Of a DNA stretch of 64,000 nt, positions 9,669 to 19,545 are shown one piece after another. Every line of letters begins with the position of its first letter. Position 1 is the first letter of the stretch. The position numbers and the translations under genes are program-made. Under the pieces are notes generated by a model. That model saw only the letters and a program-made list of their open reading frames with translations, did no database searches and was not told where the DNA came from. This DNA is from Pollutimonas sp. M17 (GTDB lineage Bacteria > Pseudomonadota > Gammaproteobacteria > Burkholderiales > Burkholderiaceae_B), in assembly GCF_025836975.1 (NCBI RefSeq), contig NZ_CP107548.1, forward strand, positions 1,364,001 through 1,428,000, in the 5' to 3' direction.

Positions 9669-11315
9669 ATGAATTTAGCCAACCTGGGTCTTACTGGATT
9701 AACGGCAGCGCAAAATCGTTTGCAAACCGCCGGCCACAACATCAACAATGCGGCCACCGAAGGCTACAACCGTCAGTCGGTGCTGGTCCAGACGGCGGGC
9801 GCTTCCGCCACCAGCGCGGGCTATATCGGCCGCGGCGTGCAGGCGGTCACTGTCCAGCGCGCCTACGACGGCTTCCTGTTCCGCCAGTTGGTCAATGCGC
9901 AGACCACGGGGGCGTCCATCGCCACCTACGGCGCCGAGATCACCCAGATCAACAACCTGTTCGCCGACCGTACTGTGGGCATCACGCCGGCGCTGCAAAA
10001 ATTCTTCGACGGCATCCAGGCCGTGGCGTCCGCGCCCGCCGACAGCGCCGCGCGCCAGGAGCTGCTGGGCCGCGCCAGCAGCCTGGTGGGCCAGATCAAC
10101 GACAGCAACGCCTTTCTGGACAGCCAGCGCAGCAACATCAATACCCAGCTGACGACGGTCGTCACCCAGATCAACAGCTACGCCGAGCGCATCCGCGACC
10201 TGAATACGCAAATCACCACGGCGCGCGCCACCGCTTCGCAGCACGAACCCAACGACCTGCTGGACCAGCGCGATCAACTGGTGTCCGAGCTCAGCCAACT
10301 GGTGGGCGTCAAGGTCATCGAGCAAGACGGCAGTTTCAACCTGACCGTGGGCAATGGCCAGCTTCTGCTGGGCGGCGACACCGTGTTCCCGCTGCATGCC
10401 CAGCCTTCGGCCGACGATCCCGCGCGCACCGTGGTGGCCTACTCGGCGCCCGGCCCCAACGGCACGACGCTCAAGGTCGAGCTGGATGAGGACCGCATCA
10501 AGGGCGGCACGCTGGGCGGGCTGATCGCCTACCGCCGAGACGCCCTGGATACCGTGCAGAACAGCCTGGGCCGCCTGGCCGTGGGCCTGGCCACGGCCGT
10601 CAATGAGTTGCACAAGCAAGGCGAAGACCTGAACGGCGTGGGCGGCAGCGATTTCTTCAATCTGGGCAAGGTGCAACCCATACCCGGTTCGCGTAACCAG
10701 GGCGCCGCGATACTGAATGTCGAATTGACCGATGCCAACCAGTTGACCGGGCAGGACTACCGCGTGGAGCGGACGGCAACGGGTTATACCGTGACCAGCG
10801 TGCCTAACGGCACAGTGACTGCGCTGACGGGCGACACGGGCGTTGTGGACGGCATCACCTTTGATTTCAGCGGCAGCGGCGCGCCCGCCGTGGGTGATTC
10901 CTGGCTGGTGCAGCCTACCCGTGCGGCGGCAGCGAATCTGTCGCTGGCCATCAACGACCCCGCCAAGATCGCCGCCTCGGCGCCGGGCACCGGCACGGCC
11001 AACGGCGACAACGCCCTGGCGCTGGCCGAGTTGCAAACCAAGAAGCTTCTGGGCAACGGCGCCATGAGCCTGAACGAGGCATTCTCGCAGATCGTTAACA
11101 AGGTGGGTGTGCTGACCCAGCAGAACGCCACCGAAGCCAAGGCGCAAGCCACGCTGATCCAGCAGAACTACGCGGCGCAGCAGGCCGTGTCGGGTGTGAA
11201 CCTCAACGAAGAGTACGTCAACCTGGACCGCTATCAAGAGCAGTTCCGGGCGGCGTCGCGCCTGATCGACGTCAGTTCCACCTTGTTCGATACCTTGCTG
11301 GGATTGCGCAATTAA
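9669..11315 (+). CDS. flgK: FlgK, hook-filament junction protein 1
   Basis: A 548-residue protein with the FlgK N-terminus (NLGLTGLTAAQNRLQTAGHN, then INNAATEGYNRQSV) and C-terminus (SGVNLNEEYVNLDRYQEQFR). It is the first junction protein between hook and filament, exported with help from FlgN. About residues 357-417 form a compact inserted beta-domain ending GAPAVGDSWLVQP, whose last part resembles the two inserted modules in FlgL next door. Slightly shorter than in some relatives because only one such module is present. Confidence 0.95.
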   Translation: MNLANLGLTGLTAAQNRLQTAGHNINNAATEGYNRQSVLVQTAGASATSAGYIGRGVQAVTVQRAYDGFLFRQLVNAQTTGASIATYGAEITQINNLFADRTVGITPALQKFFDGIQAVASAPADSAARQELLGRASSLVGQINDSNAFLDSQRSNINTQLTTVVTQINSYAERIRDLNTQITTARATASQHEPNDLLDQRDQLVSELSQLVGVKVIEQDGSFNLTVGNGQLLLGGDTVFPLHAQPSADDPARTVVAYSAPGPNGTTLKVELDEDRIKGGTLGGLIAYRRDALDTVQNSLGRLAVGLATAVNELHKQGEDLNGVGGSDFFNLGKVQPIPGSRNQGAAILNVELTDANQLTGQDYRVERTATGYTVTSVPNGTVTALTGDTGVVDGITFDFSGSGAPAVGDSWLVQPTRAAAANLSLAINDPAKIAASAPGTGTANGDNALALAELQTKKLLGNGAMSLNEAFSQIVNKVGVLTQQNATEAKAQATLIQQNYAAQQAVSGVNLNEEYVNLDRYQEQFRAASRLIDVSSTLFDTLLGLRN

Positions 11316-11370
11316 TTTCAACCGGCCTTGTTTTTGACCGTTTAGCAGCTAATTTTTCGGGATTTCCACC

Positions 11371-12921
11371 ATGCGTATTAGTTCCACTTTGTTCTTCCAG
11401 ACGGGACTGAATTCCATCAACGCGCAGCAGTCCGACCTGATGCATCTGTATCAGCAGATCGGCAGCGGCCAGCGCATGGTGACGCCCGCCGACGATCCCC
11501 TGGCGGCGGCGCAAGCCATCAACATCAGCCAGTCGCAGTCCTTGAACAAGCGCTTTGCCGACAACCGCGATGTCGCCAAGAGCAATCTGGGCATCGAGGA
11601 AAACACACTGAATTCGGTGACCACGCTGCTGCAGGACATCAAGACGCGCCTGATCGAAGCCGGCAACGGCACCATGGCCGACGCCGACCGCGCCACGCTC
11701 AGCAATGTGCTGGCCAGTGCGCGCACCAGCCTCCTGGGCCTGGCCAACGCCACCGACGGCAGCGGGCAGTATCTGTTCTCGGGCTCCAGGGGCAATACCG
11801 CGGCCTTCCAGGAAGTGGGCGGCAAGGTCGTCTACATGGGCGACCAGAACCAGCGTAACATCCAGGCCGACCAGACGCGGCGCATAGCGGGCAGCGACGT
11901 TGGTTCGGATGTTTTCAATCGCGCCGCGCCTGGAACCAGTGTTTATTTGTCCACAGCCGGCACTCCCAGCACGCCCAATGCCGGCACCGGCTTGATCAGC
12001 AAACCGTCCATTACCGATCCGGCGGGCGCCGGTATTGGGCAGACCTATACCATTACCTTCACATCCGATACCGACTACACGGTGGATGTGTCGGATTCGG
12101 CCGGCAATGCGGTCTATAGCTATACGGGTACGGGTTATGTGGCTGGAAGCACCAAGTCCATCGCCTTGCAGGGCGGGGTGCAGGTGGAGTTTTCCGGTCA
12201 GCCTGCGGTGGGCGACACCTTCACGGTCGAGCCAGCCAGCGCGCCGGCATATACGGCGACGCCGGGTGTGGCTCTTAATCCCAGCGTGGCTGTCGGCACA
12301 CCACGCGTTTCCGACCCCACATTGGCGGATCCCAGGAACGAATTCACCGTCCGTTTCACTTCGGCCACCACCTATGAGGTGGATATGACCGATGCCGACG
12401 GCAACGTCACGCCCAACATTAGCAACGGTACTTACGATCCTCTGACATCCAACACGCTGGAGCTGTCCAACGGCATGCAGTTGCAAGTATCGGGTACCGT
12501 CAATGTCGGCGATGAAATCGAGGTCAAGGCTACAACTGCAGGCACCAACACCAACCTGAACATTTTCGACACGCTGGACAGCATCATCGCCGCGCTGGAA
12601 AACCCCATGCAGGGCGACGAGTTCGCCACGGCGGCTTTCCAGAATACCCTGGCCACCGCCATACAGCGCATCGACGTCAACTACAACAATGTGCTGACGG
12701 TGCGCGCTTCGGTGGGCGCCCGCATGAACGAACTGGAAGCACTGGATGCCAACGGCGCCCAGCGCAGCCTGGGCTACAGCTCGCAGCTGTCGAAAATGGA
12801 AGACCTGGATTACTACACCGCCACGACGCAATTGCAGCTGCGTTCCTCGGCGCTGGAAGCGGCTTCGCTGGCTTTCCGGAAGATTCAGTCGCTCAGCCTG
12901 TTCAACATGGGTTCGAACTAG
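11371..12921 (+). CDS. flgL: FlgL, hook-filament junction protein 2, with two inserted repeat domains
   Basis: A 516-residue protein, about 200 longer than enteric FlgL. The conserved ends are MRISSTLFFQTGLNSINAQQ and SALEAASLAFRKIQSLSLFN. The extra length lies in the middle: two related beta-modules at about residues 223-290 and 323-390, each with a (T/V)xxFTSxTxY(T/E)VDxxDxxGN pattern and a closing GDxxxV. The same closing pattern (VGDSWLVQP) occurs in FlgK. FlgL joins FlgK to the filament; the modules would be on the outer surface. Part of the flgKL sigma-28 unit. Confidence 0.93.
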   Translation: MRISSTLFFQTGLNSINAQQSDLMHLYQQIGSGQRMVTPADDPLAAAQAINISQSQSLNKRFADNRDVAKSNLGIEENTLNSVTTLLQDIKTRLIEAGNGTMADADRATLSNVLASARTSLLGLANATDGSGQYLFSGSRGNTAAFQEVGGKVVYMGDQNQRNIQADQTRRIAGSDVGSDVFNRAAPGTSVYLSTAGTPSTPNAGTGLISKPSITDPAGAGIGQTYTITFTSDTDYTVDVSDSAGNAVYSYTGTGYVAGSTKSIALQGGVQVEFSGQPAVGDTFTVEPASAPAYTATPGVALNPSVAVGTPRVSDPTLADPRNEFTVRFTSATTYEVDMTDADGNVTPNISNGTYDPLTSNTLELSNGMQLQVSGTVNVGDEIEVKATTAGTNTNLNIFDTLDSIIAALENPMQGDEFATAAFQNTLATAIQRIDVNYNNVLTVRASVGARMNELEALDANGAQRSLGYSSQLSKMEDLDYYTATTQLQLRSSALEAASLAFRKIQSLSLFNMGSN

Positions 12922-12993
12922 CAGGGCGCATTCCCGGGGCGGAGACACCCCGGAGCAGATTCCCGTTGTTTTGGTGTGAAGTGAGAATAATAG

Positions 12994-14499
12994 ATGAGCC
13001 TCAAGCAATTGCAACTTAAAGCCACGCTTTCCATCGTTGTGATTTTCCTGTCGGTGTTGACTCTGGTCGCCGTGGGCGTGGGTTGGAACAGCCAGTCGGC
13101 GGCGCTTGCGCTGCTGGCCGGCGGCGGTGTCGGCGCCGGCGCCCTGCAATCGCTGGAGCAGCACTTCACCTGGAGCCATTATTTTTTCGTGGCCCTGGCC
13201 GTACTGGCTGTCTTGCTGGCTTTGCTGGCCTATGTCGTCCTGTCGCGCACGGTTCTGCGCCCTCTCAAGCAAGTGGGCATGCATTTCGAGCATATTGCGG
13301 CCGGTGACCTGACCCAGCGCATCGAGGTCGAATCCGAGAATGAAATCGGCACACTGTACCTGTCGCTCAAGCGCATGCAGGACAGCCTGGGCCGCATGGT
13401 CGGCACCGTGCGGCTGGGCATGGAGCAGATCCACTCCGGCTCGCAGCAGATCGTTGCCGGCAACACCGACCTGAGCGGGCGCACCGAGCAGCAGGCCGCC
13501 GCCTTGCAGCAGACCGCCGCCAGCATGGAAGAGCTGGCCAGCACCGTCAAGCAGAACGCCGATAACGCCCGCCAGGCCAATCAACTGGCCGTCACGGCGT
13601 CTGAGGTGGCGCAGCGCGGCGGGCAGGCGGTGGGCGAGGTCATTTCCACCATGGAAGGCATTTCGGCCAGCTCCCGCAAGATTTCCGACATCGTCGGCGT
13701 GATCGACAGCATTGCCTTCCAGACCAACATCCTGGCGCTGAACGCGGCGGTGGAAGCGGCGCGCGCCGGCGAGCAGGGCAAGGGCTTTGCGGTGGTGGCG
13801 TCCGAAGTGCGCGCCCTGGCGCAACGCAGCGCCCAGGCGGCCAAGGAAATCAAGGGCCTGATCGAAGACTCGGTCAAGAAGGTGTCCGAAGGCTCGGCCC
13901 AGGTGGGACGGGCGGGCGACACCATGCAGGAAATCGTCACCTCGGTGGCGCGTGTCACCGACATCATGGGCGAGATCTCCGCCGCCACCACCGAACAGTC
14001 CTCGGGCATAGATCAGATCAATCGCGCCGTAGCGCAAATGGACCTGGTCACCCAGCAGAACGCGGTGCTGGTCGAGGAGGCCGCATCGTCGGCCGCCAGC
14101 CTGCGCGAACAGGTATCCAGCGTCAGCGGCGCGGTGTCGGCGTTCAAGACCACGGGCAGGGAAGTGATCGACGTCTCCGCCAAGCAGATCGCCGCGGCGC
14201 CCAAGCAGCGTCCCGCCGTGCCCAACGCGCCGTCGGCGGCCGGCAAGCCCCAGCCCGGCCCGGCGGCCGCTCTGGTGGGCCATGGCGGCGCGGCGCCCGC
14301 CCGGCGCAACGCGGAAGCGGACATCCGCGTGCCGACAGATGGCAAGCAAGCCGCCGGCGCCAGGCCCGCAGCGGCCGCCAAGCCGGCTGCCGCCACCCGG
14401 CCGGCCGCGCCGGCGGCGCCCGCCCAGCCTTCCTATGTCATGAAATCCGGTTCCGCCGCGCGCCAGCCCGCCAGCGACGACGATTGGGTCGAGTTCTGA
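12994..14499 (+). CDS. Chemoreceptor (MCP) lacking a normal ligand-binding domain
   Basis: A 501-residue methyl-accepting chemotaxis protein. TM1 is about residues 11-30 and TM2 about 62-83, so the periplasmic loop is only about 30 residues where Tar/Tsr have about 150. A HAMP domain ([20 protein letters not shown]) and a full signalling hairpin follow, with the tip [20 protein letters not shown]. An Ala/Pro-rich linker leads to a C-terminal WVEF, like the CheR/CheB-docking pentapeptide. It cannot bind ligand like Tar; it may sense membrane or cytosolic state. It sits 72 bases after flgL. Confidence 0.9.
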   Translation: MSLKQLQLKATLSIVVIFLSVLTLVAVGVGWNSQSAALALLAGGGVGAGALQSLEQHFTWSHYFFVALAVLAVLLALLAYVVLSRTVLRPLKQVGMHFEHIAAGDLTQRIEVESENEIGTLYLSLKRMQDSLGRMVGTVRLGMEQIHSGSQQIVAGNTDLSGRTEQQAAALQQTAASMEELASTVKQNADNARQANQLAVTASEVAQRGGQAVGEVISTMEGISASSRKISDIVGVIDSIAFQTNILALNAAVEAARAGEQGKGFAVVASEVRALAQRSAQAAKEIKGLIEDSVKKVSEGSAQVGRAGDTMQEIVTSVARVTDIMGEISAATTEQSSGIDQINRAVAQMDLVTQQNAVLVEEAASSAASLREQVSSVSGAVSAFKTTGREVIDVSAKQIAAAPKQRPAVPNAPSAAGKPQPGPAAALVGHGGAAPARRNAEADIRVPTDGKQAAGARPAAAAKPAAATRPAAPAAPAQPSYVMKSGSAARQPASDDDWVEF

Positions 14500-14501
14500 T
14501 C

Positions 14502-15041
14502 ATGTTTACGCCTGGCCCGATACGCCGTTTTTTTTCAGCCGTGCTGTTGGCTTTCGCCGCGGCGGCGGGCCTGAGTGCGTGCAGCACGACGGGCAATAAT
14601 TTCGATTCGTCCGCCATACCCTTGCTGGTGGAAGGCCAGACCACCATGGGTGAAGCCAGCGCGCTGCTGCATGCCGAACCGGTCAATGTGTATCGGCAGC
14701 AGGACGGCTCCGCGCTGGCCATATGGTCGCACAAGCTGACGCTGGCCACCGACGCCGTCTATTTCAACCAGGAGCTCTGGCTGGCCTTCGGGCCGGACGG
14801 CCGCTTCCGGCATATCGCCAAGAGCGTGAACATTCCGCGCGCTTACGAGTACGGTGAACAAAATCAGACCGTTCCCTACGACACGCGGGTGCGCCAGGCG
14901 CCGGCCGCGACCGGAGCGGTGAATCCAGAATATTCGGCAGTGGCTGTTTCTGCCGAAAGCAGCCAACCCGCTGCCCCTTCCGACGCATCGCTATCCGGCG
15001 TCATACCTAAGCCCGCGCATACTTACCCGGTATTGCACTAG
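14502..15041 (+). CDS. Putative outer-membrane lipoprotein of unknown function
   Basis: A 179-residue protein starting 2 bases after the chemoreceptor stop, so translation is probably coupled. The signal peptide ends in the lipobox LSAC (Cys at about residue 27). The mature part (LVEGQTTMGEASALLHAEPVN...) recalls the SmpA/OmlA-like fold in its G-x-T-x-x-x-A-x-x-L-L-G-x-P pattern. The C-terminal 50 residues are low-complexity Ala/Ser/Pro. An in-frame ATG-less extension to 14484 is possible but would break the signal peptide. Its position between two chemoreceptors is unexplained. Confidence 0.7.
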   Translation: MFTPGPIRRFFSAVLLAFAAAAGLSACSTTGNNFDSSAIPLLVEGQTTMGEASALLHAEPVNVYRQQDGSALAIWSHKLTLATDAVYFNQELWLAFGPDGRFRHIAKSVNIPRAYEYGEQNQTVPYDTRVRQAPAATGAVNPEYSAVAVSAESSQPAAPSDASLSGVIPKPAHTYPVLH

Positions 15042-15104
15042 AGACCTAAACAACAGCAATTTCTGCTTGTGCGCATGCACCCATAACGCTATTCAGGTTC
15101 AATT

Positions 15105-16829
15105 ATGTCCAATTCGATGCAGTCTCCCGTCACTGAAAAGAAAAGCAAGGCACGCGGCAAGCGCGGCTTCCGTTTTGGCGATGCCAAGGTCAGCTCCATC
15201 CTGATGCTGGTTCTGGCCACCTTCATGATTCTCATCGTGGCGGTGGGCGGCCTGGGCGCCTGGTTCCTGCAGAACAACCTGGATCAGGTCAATGCCATGC
15301 AGAGGCAGAACAAGCTGGCGCAACACGTGTATGAACTGGGCAGCGACATGCTCAGCGCGCGCGTCTCGCTGCTGGTGGCCGCACGCTACCAGCAAGAGGC
15401 GGCCGCCAACGACGACCCCAAGTTGCGCGAAGCCGGCAAGGCGATGCTGCTGGCGGCGCACGGCAAGCTTGAAGAAGTCCAGAAGGGCTATGACGAATTC
15501 CGCAAGGACACGCCCGACACGGCCGACGGCCGCCGCCTGGCGACCCGCATCGTCAGCTCCTACCGTCCCTATCTGGACGACGGCATCGACCCCATGGTGC
15601 AGGCGCTGGAAAGCGAGGACTACACCACCTTCTACTTCGTGAACAACGAATTCGGCATCGCCCGCAGCGAGGCCTTCGACGAGTCCATCCAGGCCTTCGT
15701 GACGCACGTCGACCGGGTCCAGGCCGGCTTCTACGATGACGCCGTGGCCAGCTTCCGCCAGGCGCTCATCGCCATCGGCGTCGCGGTCATCATCGGTTTC
15801 GTGCTGATGATCGTCATGCGCATCGTTTTCGGCCGCGTCGTGGTCAGGCCGCTGATCGAGGCCGGCACGCACTTCGACCGGATTGCCGGGGGCGACCTGA
15901 CGCAGCGCGTGGAGGTTCGTTCGCGCAACGAGATCGGCGTGCTGTACGAGGCCTTGCGGCGGATGCAGGAAAGCCTGACGCGCACGGTGAGCACGGTGCG
16001 CCAGGGCGTGGAGGAGATCACGCTGGGTTCGCGCGAGATCTTCATGGGCAACACGGATCTGAGCAGCCGCACCGAGCAGCAGGCGGCGTCCTTGCAAGAG
16101 ACGGCGGCGAGCATGGAGCAGTTGGCCAGCACGGTGCGCCAGAACACGGACAACGCGACGCAGGCCGACACGCTGGCCAAGAGCGCCTCGGACGTGGCCG
16201 CGCGCGGAGGCCAGGCGGTCTCGGCGGTGGTGGACACGATGGGCGAGATCTCCACCAGCTCGGGCAAGATGGTCGAGATCGTGGGGGTGATCGACGGGAT
16301 CGCGTTCCAGACGAACATCCTGGCGCTGAACGCGGCGGTGGAAGCGGCGCGCGCGGGCGAGCAGGGCAAGGGCTTTGCGGTGGTGGCGGGCGAGGTGCGC
16401 TCGCTGGCGCAGCGCAGCGCGCAGGCGGCCAAGGAGATCAAGGTGCTGATCGAGGAGTCGCAGCTGAAGGTGCAGGCCGGTGCCAAGCAGGCGGGCCAGG
16501 CGGGCGAGATCATGCAGGAGGTGGTCGGCTCGGTGCAAGGGGTCACGACCATCATGGGCGAGATCTCCTCGGCCTCGCATGAGCAGTCCGACGGAATCGA
16601 GCAGGTGAACCAGGCGGTCACGCAGATGGACAGCGTGGTGCAGCAGAACGCGGCGCTGGTCGAAGAGGCGGCGGCCGCGGCCGGCTCGCTGCAGGACCAG
16701 GCCACGCGTCTGGCCGAAGCCGTGGCGGTGTTCAAGATCAATGCCAACGAAGTCATCGACATGCAGGCCAAGGCGGTGGAAGTCTCCGCTCCCAAAGCCT
16801 ACAACGCGCTGGAAAGCTCTTATTCCTGA
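15105..16829 (+). CDS. Chemoreceptor (MCP) with periplasmic four-helix domain
   Basis: A 574-residue Tar/Tsr-type receptor. TM1 is about residues 29-52 and TM2 about 220-243; between them a helical periplasmic domain ([11 protein letters not shown]-like helices, many Arg/Glu) fits a 4-helix-bundle sensor. HAMP follows ([20 protein letters not shown]), then the signalling hairpin with [20 protein letters not shown] at the tip. It ends ALESSYS, so there is no CheR/CheB pentapeptide. The ligand is unknown. A clear terminator follows 21 bases after the stop. Confidence 0.92.
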   Translation: MSNSMQSPVTEKKSKARGKRGFRFGDAKVSSILMLVLATFMILIVAVGGLGAWFLQNNLDQVNAMQRQNKLAQHVYELGSDMLSARVSLLVAARYQQEAAANDDPKLREAGKAMLLAAHGKLEEVQKGYDEFRKDTPDTADGRRLATRIVSSYRPYLDDGIDPMVQALESEDYTTFYFVNNEFGIARSEAFDESIQAFVTHVDRVQAGFYDDAVASFRQALIAIGVAVIIGFVLMIVMRIVFGRVVVRPLIEAGTHFDRIAGGDLTQRVEVRSRNEIGVLYEALRRMQESLTRTVSTVRQGVEEITLGSREIFMGNTDLSSRTEQQAASLQETAASMEQLASTVRQNTDNATQADTLAKSASDVAARGGQAVSAVVDTMGEISTSSGKMVEIVGVIDGIAFQTNILALNAAVEAARAGEQGKGFAVVAGEVRSLAQRSAQAAKEIKVLIEESQLKVQAGAKQAGQAGEIMQEVVGSVQGVTTIMGEISSASHEQSDGIEQVNQAVTQMDSVVQQNAALVEEAAAAAGSLQDQATRLAEAVAVFKINANEVIDMQAKAVEVSAPKAYNALESSYS

Positions 16830-16850
16830 TCGCTTCGGGCAGTCGGTAAG

Positions 16851-16884
16851 AAGGCGCCGCAATAACATTGCGGCGCCTTTTTTG
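16851..16884 (+). terminator. Rho-independent terminator after the second chemoreceptor
   Basis: Stem AAGGCGCCGCAAT/ATTGCGGCGCCTT with a short loop, then TTTTT. It closes the flgB-to-chemoreceptor block before the MazEF-type pair. Confidence 0.9.
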
Positions 16885-16949
16885 TCTTGATGCTTGTTGA
16901 GATGAAAAGTGCGATGTCCGGCACGTTCAGATTTTGCTTCTATCTGGCC

Positions 16950-17273
16950 TCATTTGGCGATTCCAAGGAAAATCGCCAATGCACGATCGATCTCCACCAT
17001 TGTATTTTCCGCTATACGACCAAATGCTGGAGCGGCTTTATCCCGCCTTATTGTCATCACCTTATCCACCATGACTTGTGAGGGAGCTTGCAAGCGATTT
17101 TCGTCGTCAGGGTATACCGTGATGCGAAACAAAGGAGCCTCGATAAGGGTACTTGTGATTAAAAGGACGGTTAATGTAGGGTGGGTCGCAAAATGGTTGG
17201 TCTGGATAATCAAAGCAGGACGAGACTTGCCAAAATCTCCTTGAACGGAGATTGTTACCAGGTCGCCCCGCAT
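16950..17273 (-). CDS. MazF/PemK-family toxin (endoribonuclease)
   Basis: A 107-residue protein with the MazF fold signature: MRGDLVTISVQGDFGKSRPA (start, GxxxKxRPA), TLTVLLITSTLIEAPLFRIT, and QVMVDKVMTIRRDKAA near the end. Family members cut single-stranded RNA and are held inactive by the partner antitoxin. Its ATG overlaps the antitoxin stop by one base (TAATG), the usual coupling. GC is lower than in the surrounding flagellar genes, which suggests transfer. It lies between a chemoreceptor and fliR. Confidence 0.85.
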   Translation of the reverse strand: MRGDLVTISVQGDFGKSRPALIIQTNHFATHPTLTVLLITSTLIEAPLFRITVYPDDENRLQAPSQVMVDKVMTIRRDKAAPAFGRIAENTMVEIDRALAIFLGIAK

Positions 17274-17509
17274 TACTCTTTCCAGCCTTCGATATCGCTA
17301 AGGGCCTCGTCCAGCAGTGTCGATGTCTCGGTGTCCATTGCATCGGCTTGTGCAGCGAGCATGGATTGACGGTGACACTCTTTGCCGAAATTGGGCTGCT
17401 GGGTATCGGGCACCCAGATTTGTATGGGGCGCAGCCCCGCCATGCGGAGCGATTGGCGGTACTTGCGAACCCTGTCGTTGACATGTGACGCTGTCATGTT
17501 TGAGCTCAT
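17273..17509 (-). CDS. MazE-like antitoxin (DUF3018 type)
   Basis: About 78 residues with the DUF3018/MazE-like pattern VRKYRQSLRMAGLRPIQIWV, PDTQQPNFGKECHRQS, and a C-terminal acidic tail ending EGWKE. This group pairs with PemK/MazF toxins; the N-terminal part binds DNA and the tail blocks the toxin. The frame is open up to 17545, but a TACAAT -10-like element at 17533-17528 would place the transcript start after that ATG. I therefore favour 17509 (MSSNM) or 17497 (MTASH). No strong Shine-Dalgarno decides this. Confidence 0.8.
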   Translation of the reverse strand: MSSNMTASHVNDRVRKYRQSLRMAGLRPIQIWVPDTQQPNFGKECHRQSMLAAQADAMDTETSTLLDEALSDIEGWKE

Positions 17510-17593
17510 GGAAACGTTACATGAAACATTGTACAGCATATGCAAAATACCAGGCCTCAGTATCAGCTGGCTGCGTGCAAGGAGCTTGCCTCG

Positions 17594-18382
17594 TCAGCTT
17601 CCAGCCAGTGCCTGTGCCAGGCGCGCCATGGTGCTGTAGCCGCGCTCGAAGAAGCGGGCCAGGAAGGGCGCCGATTGCGGCAGCACGACGGCCAGCAGCA
17701 CCAGGCCGGTCGTCAGGCTGATGGGGAAGCCCACGGCGAATACCGACAATTGCTGGGCCGTGCGGTTCAGGATGCCCAGGGAAAGGTTGATGGTCAGCAG
17801 CACGATGATCAGCGGCAGGGCCAGCAGCATGCCGGACACCATCAGCTCCGAACTCCATTCGAACAGCACGCCCCAACCGTTCGGGTCGAGCGAGCCCACT
17901 TGTATGGGCAGGACATCGAAGCTGCGGATGATGCCGCCCAGCATCATCAAATGGCCGTTCAGCGCCAGGAACAGCAGCATGGCCACGATGTTCATGATGC
18001 GCGACAGCACCGCCGTGTTGGCGCCCGTGGCAGGGTCGAAGAAGGAAGCGAAAGACAGCCCCATCTGAAGGCCGATGAACTCTCCGGCGGTCTGCACGGC
18101 GGCAAACACAATGCGCATGACCAGACCCAGCGCCATGCCGATAAGCACTTGCTGCAAGCCTATCCACAGCCCCGCGAAAGACGCGGTGGGCAATTGCGGC
18201 ATGGGATCCAGGGCGGGGGCGATCGCCATGGTCAGCAGGATGGAGAATCCCACCTTGACCCGTAGCGGTATGGCCGAATCGCTCAGAAGCGGGGCCGTGC
18301 CCACCAGCGCCAGGATGCGGAAGAAAGGCCACAGAAAGGCATTCATCCAGGCATACAGCTGATCGATGTCGACCGCGATCAT
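17594..18382 (-). CDS. fliR: FliR, flagellar export gate membrane protein
   Basis: A 262-residue protein with six or more hydrophobic segments and the FliR start MIAVDIDQLYAWMNAFLWPF. LLSDSAIPLRVKVGFS and the late GILNRTAQQLSVFAVGFPIS motif are typical. With FliP and FliQ it forms the core export pore of the flagellar type III system. The frame is open to 18409, but the ATG at 18382 gives the standard N-terminus. Last gene of the long minus-strand fli operon. Confidence 0.94.
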   Translation of the reverse strand: MIAVDIDQLYAWMNAFLWPFFRILALVGTAPLLSDSAIPLRVKVGFSILLTMAIAPALDPMPQLPTASFAGLWIGLQQVLIGMALGLVMRIVFAAVQTAGEFIGLQMGLSFASFFDPATGANTAVLSRIMNIVAMLLFLALNGHLMMLGGIIRSFDVLPIQVGSLDPNGWGVLFEWSSELMVSGMLLALPLIIVLLTINLSLGILNRTAQQLSVFAVGFPISLTTGLVLLAVVLPQSAPFLARFFERGYSTMARLAQALAGS

Positions 18383-18458
18383 AGGACGGGCGGCGTGCCG
18401 GTTCCGCATGGCGCCGACGGGCGCCGACGCCGGCCGGGCCGATCGAGCGTACAGCGCA

Positions 18459-18728
18459 TCAGGACACCAGGCCGGGAATCTGCGAAAACAGCGTCTGCAT
18501 GTAGTCCACCATGGTGGTGATCAGCCAAGGGCCCAGCAGGACCAGCGCCGCCCCGACCGCCAGGAGCTTGGGGATGAACGACAAGGTCATTTCGTTGATC
18601 TGCGTGGCCGCCTGGAAGATGCTGATGAACAGGCCGACCACCAGTGTCACCAGCAGCAGGGGGCCCGCCATGGTCAGCGCCACCTTCATGGCAAGGTAGG
18701 TCATGGACATGACGGTTTCGGAATTCAT
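18459..18728 (-). CDS. fliQ: FliQ, flagellar export gate protein
   Basis: An 89-residue two-helix membrane protein: MNSETVMSMTYLAMKVALTM start and LVVGLFISIFQAATQINEMT, the hallmark of FliQ/SctS. The second helix follows with FIPKLLAVGAALVLLGPWL. Four or so copies join five FliP and one FliR in the export gate. Length is that of the family. Confidence 0.96.
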   Translation of the reverse strand: MNSETVMSMTYLAMKVALTMAGPLLLVTLVVGLFISIFQAATQINEMTLSFIPKLLAVGAALVLLGPWLITTMVDYMQTLFSQIPGLVS

Positions 18729-18738
18729 GCGCCTCCCT

Positions 18739-19545
18739 TTACTGATAGAAGCTGCGGGCCAGCGAACCCAGCAGCAGATGCCAGCCGTCCGCCAGCACGA
18801 ACAGCATGAGCTTGAACGGCAGCGAGATGGTGACCGGGGGCACCATCATCATGCCCAGGGCCATCAGCACACTGGCGACGACCAGATCGATGATCAGGAA
18901 GGGGATGAAGATCGTGAAGCCGATCTGGAAGGCCGTCTTCAGTTCGCTGGTCACGAAGGCCGGCACAAGCACCCGCAGCGGGACCTGATCGGGACTTTGT
19001 ATCTCGGGCACATTGGCCATGTTGGCGAACATGGTCAGGTCGGTTTCGCGGGTCTGGTGCAGCATGAAGGTATGCAGCGGCTTTATGCCGCGGTCCAGCG
19101 CTTCCTCGAACGAGATCACACCCGTGCTGAGCGGCTGGTAGGCGGTGTCGTAGATCTGGTCGAACACCGGCGACATGGCAAAGAAGGTCAGGAACAGCGA
19201 CAGGCCGATCAGCACCGAATTGGGCGGCGAAGCGCCGGTGCCCATGGCGTTGCGCAGCAGGCCCAGCACGATGATGATGCGCGTGAAGCCCGTCATCATC
19301 ATCAGCATGGCCGGCAGGAAGGACATCATGGTCAGCAGGACCAGTGTCTGGATGCTCAGCGACCAGGTCTGGCTGCCGTTCTGATTGGTCGTCGACGTAA
19401 TGGCCGGCAGCGTGGCTTGCGCCAGCGAACTGGACGGAAACCAGAGCAGCGCCAGCAGCAGGCCCAGCAGGGCGGCCAGGGGCAGGGCCGGCATGCGGCG
19501 GCCGCGCGGCAGCGCGATGGCGGAATGAATGGCGGGGAACGGCAC
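18739..19545 (-). CDS. fliP: FliP, flagellar export gate protein
   Basis: A 268-residue protein with a cleavable signal (ending ...SSSLAQA) and the FliP core: [40 protein letters not shown], and [20 protein letters not shown]. It starts at GTG directly after the fliO stop (TAG GTG). Five copies surround FliR in the export gate. The distinctive signal peptide is normal for flagellar FliP. Confidence 0.96.
   Translation of the reverse strand: MPFPAIHSAIALPRGRRMPALPLAALLGLLLALLWFPSSSLAQATLPAITSTTNQNGSQTWSLSIQTLVLLTMMSFLPAMLMMMTGFTRIIIVLGLLRNAMGTGASPPNSVLIGLSLFLTFFAMSPVFDQIYDTAYQPLSTGVISFEEALDRGIKPLHTFMLHQTRETDLTMFANMANVPEIQSPDQVPLRVLVPAFVTSELKTAFQIGFTIFIPFLIIDLVVASVLMALGMMMVPPVTISLPFKLMLFVLADGWHLLLGSLARSFYQ

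Noticed and set aside
12933-12953. GC-rich hairpin after flgL
   Set aside because: CCGGGG/CCCCGG stem without a T tract; not supported as a terminator, and the receptor gene downstream may be cotranscribed.
11272-14349. A 1025-codon minus-strand open frame
   Set aside because: It lies opposite flgL and a chemoreceptor; His/Arg/Gly-rich product typical of the antisense of GC-rich genes.
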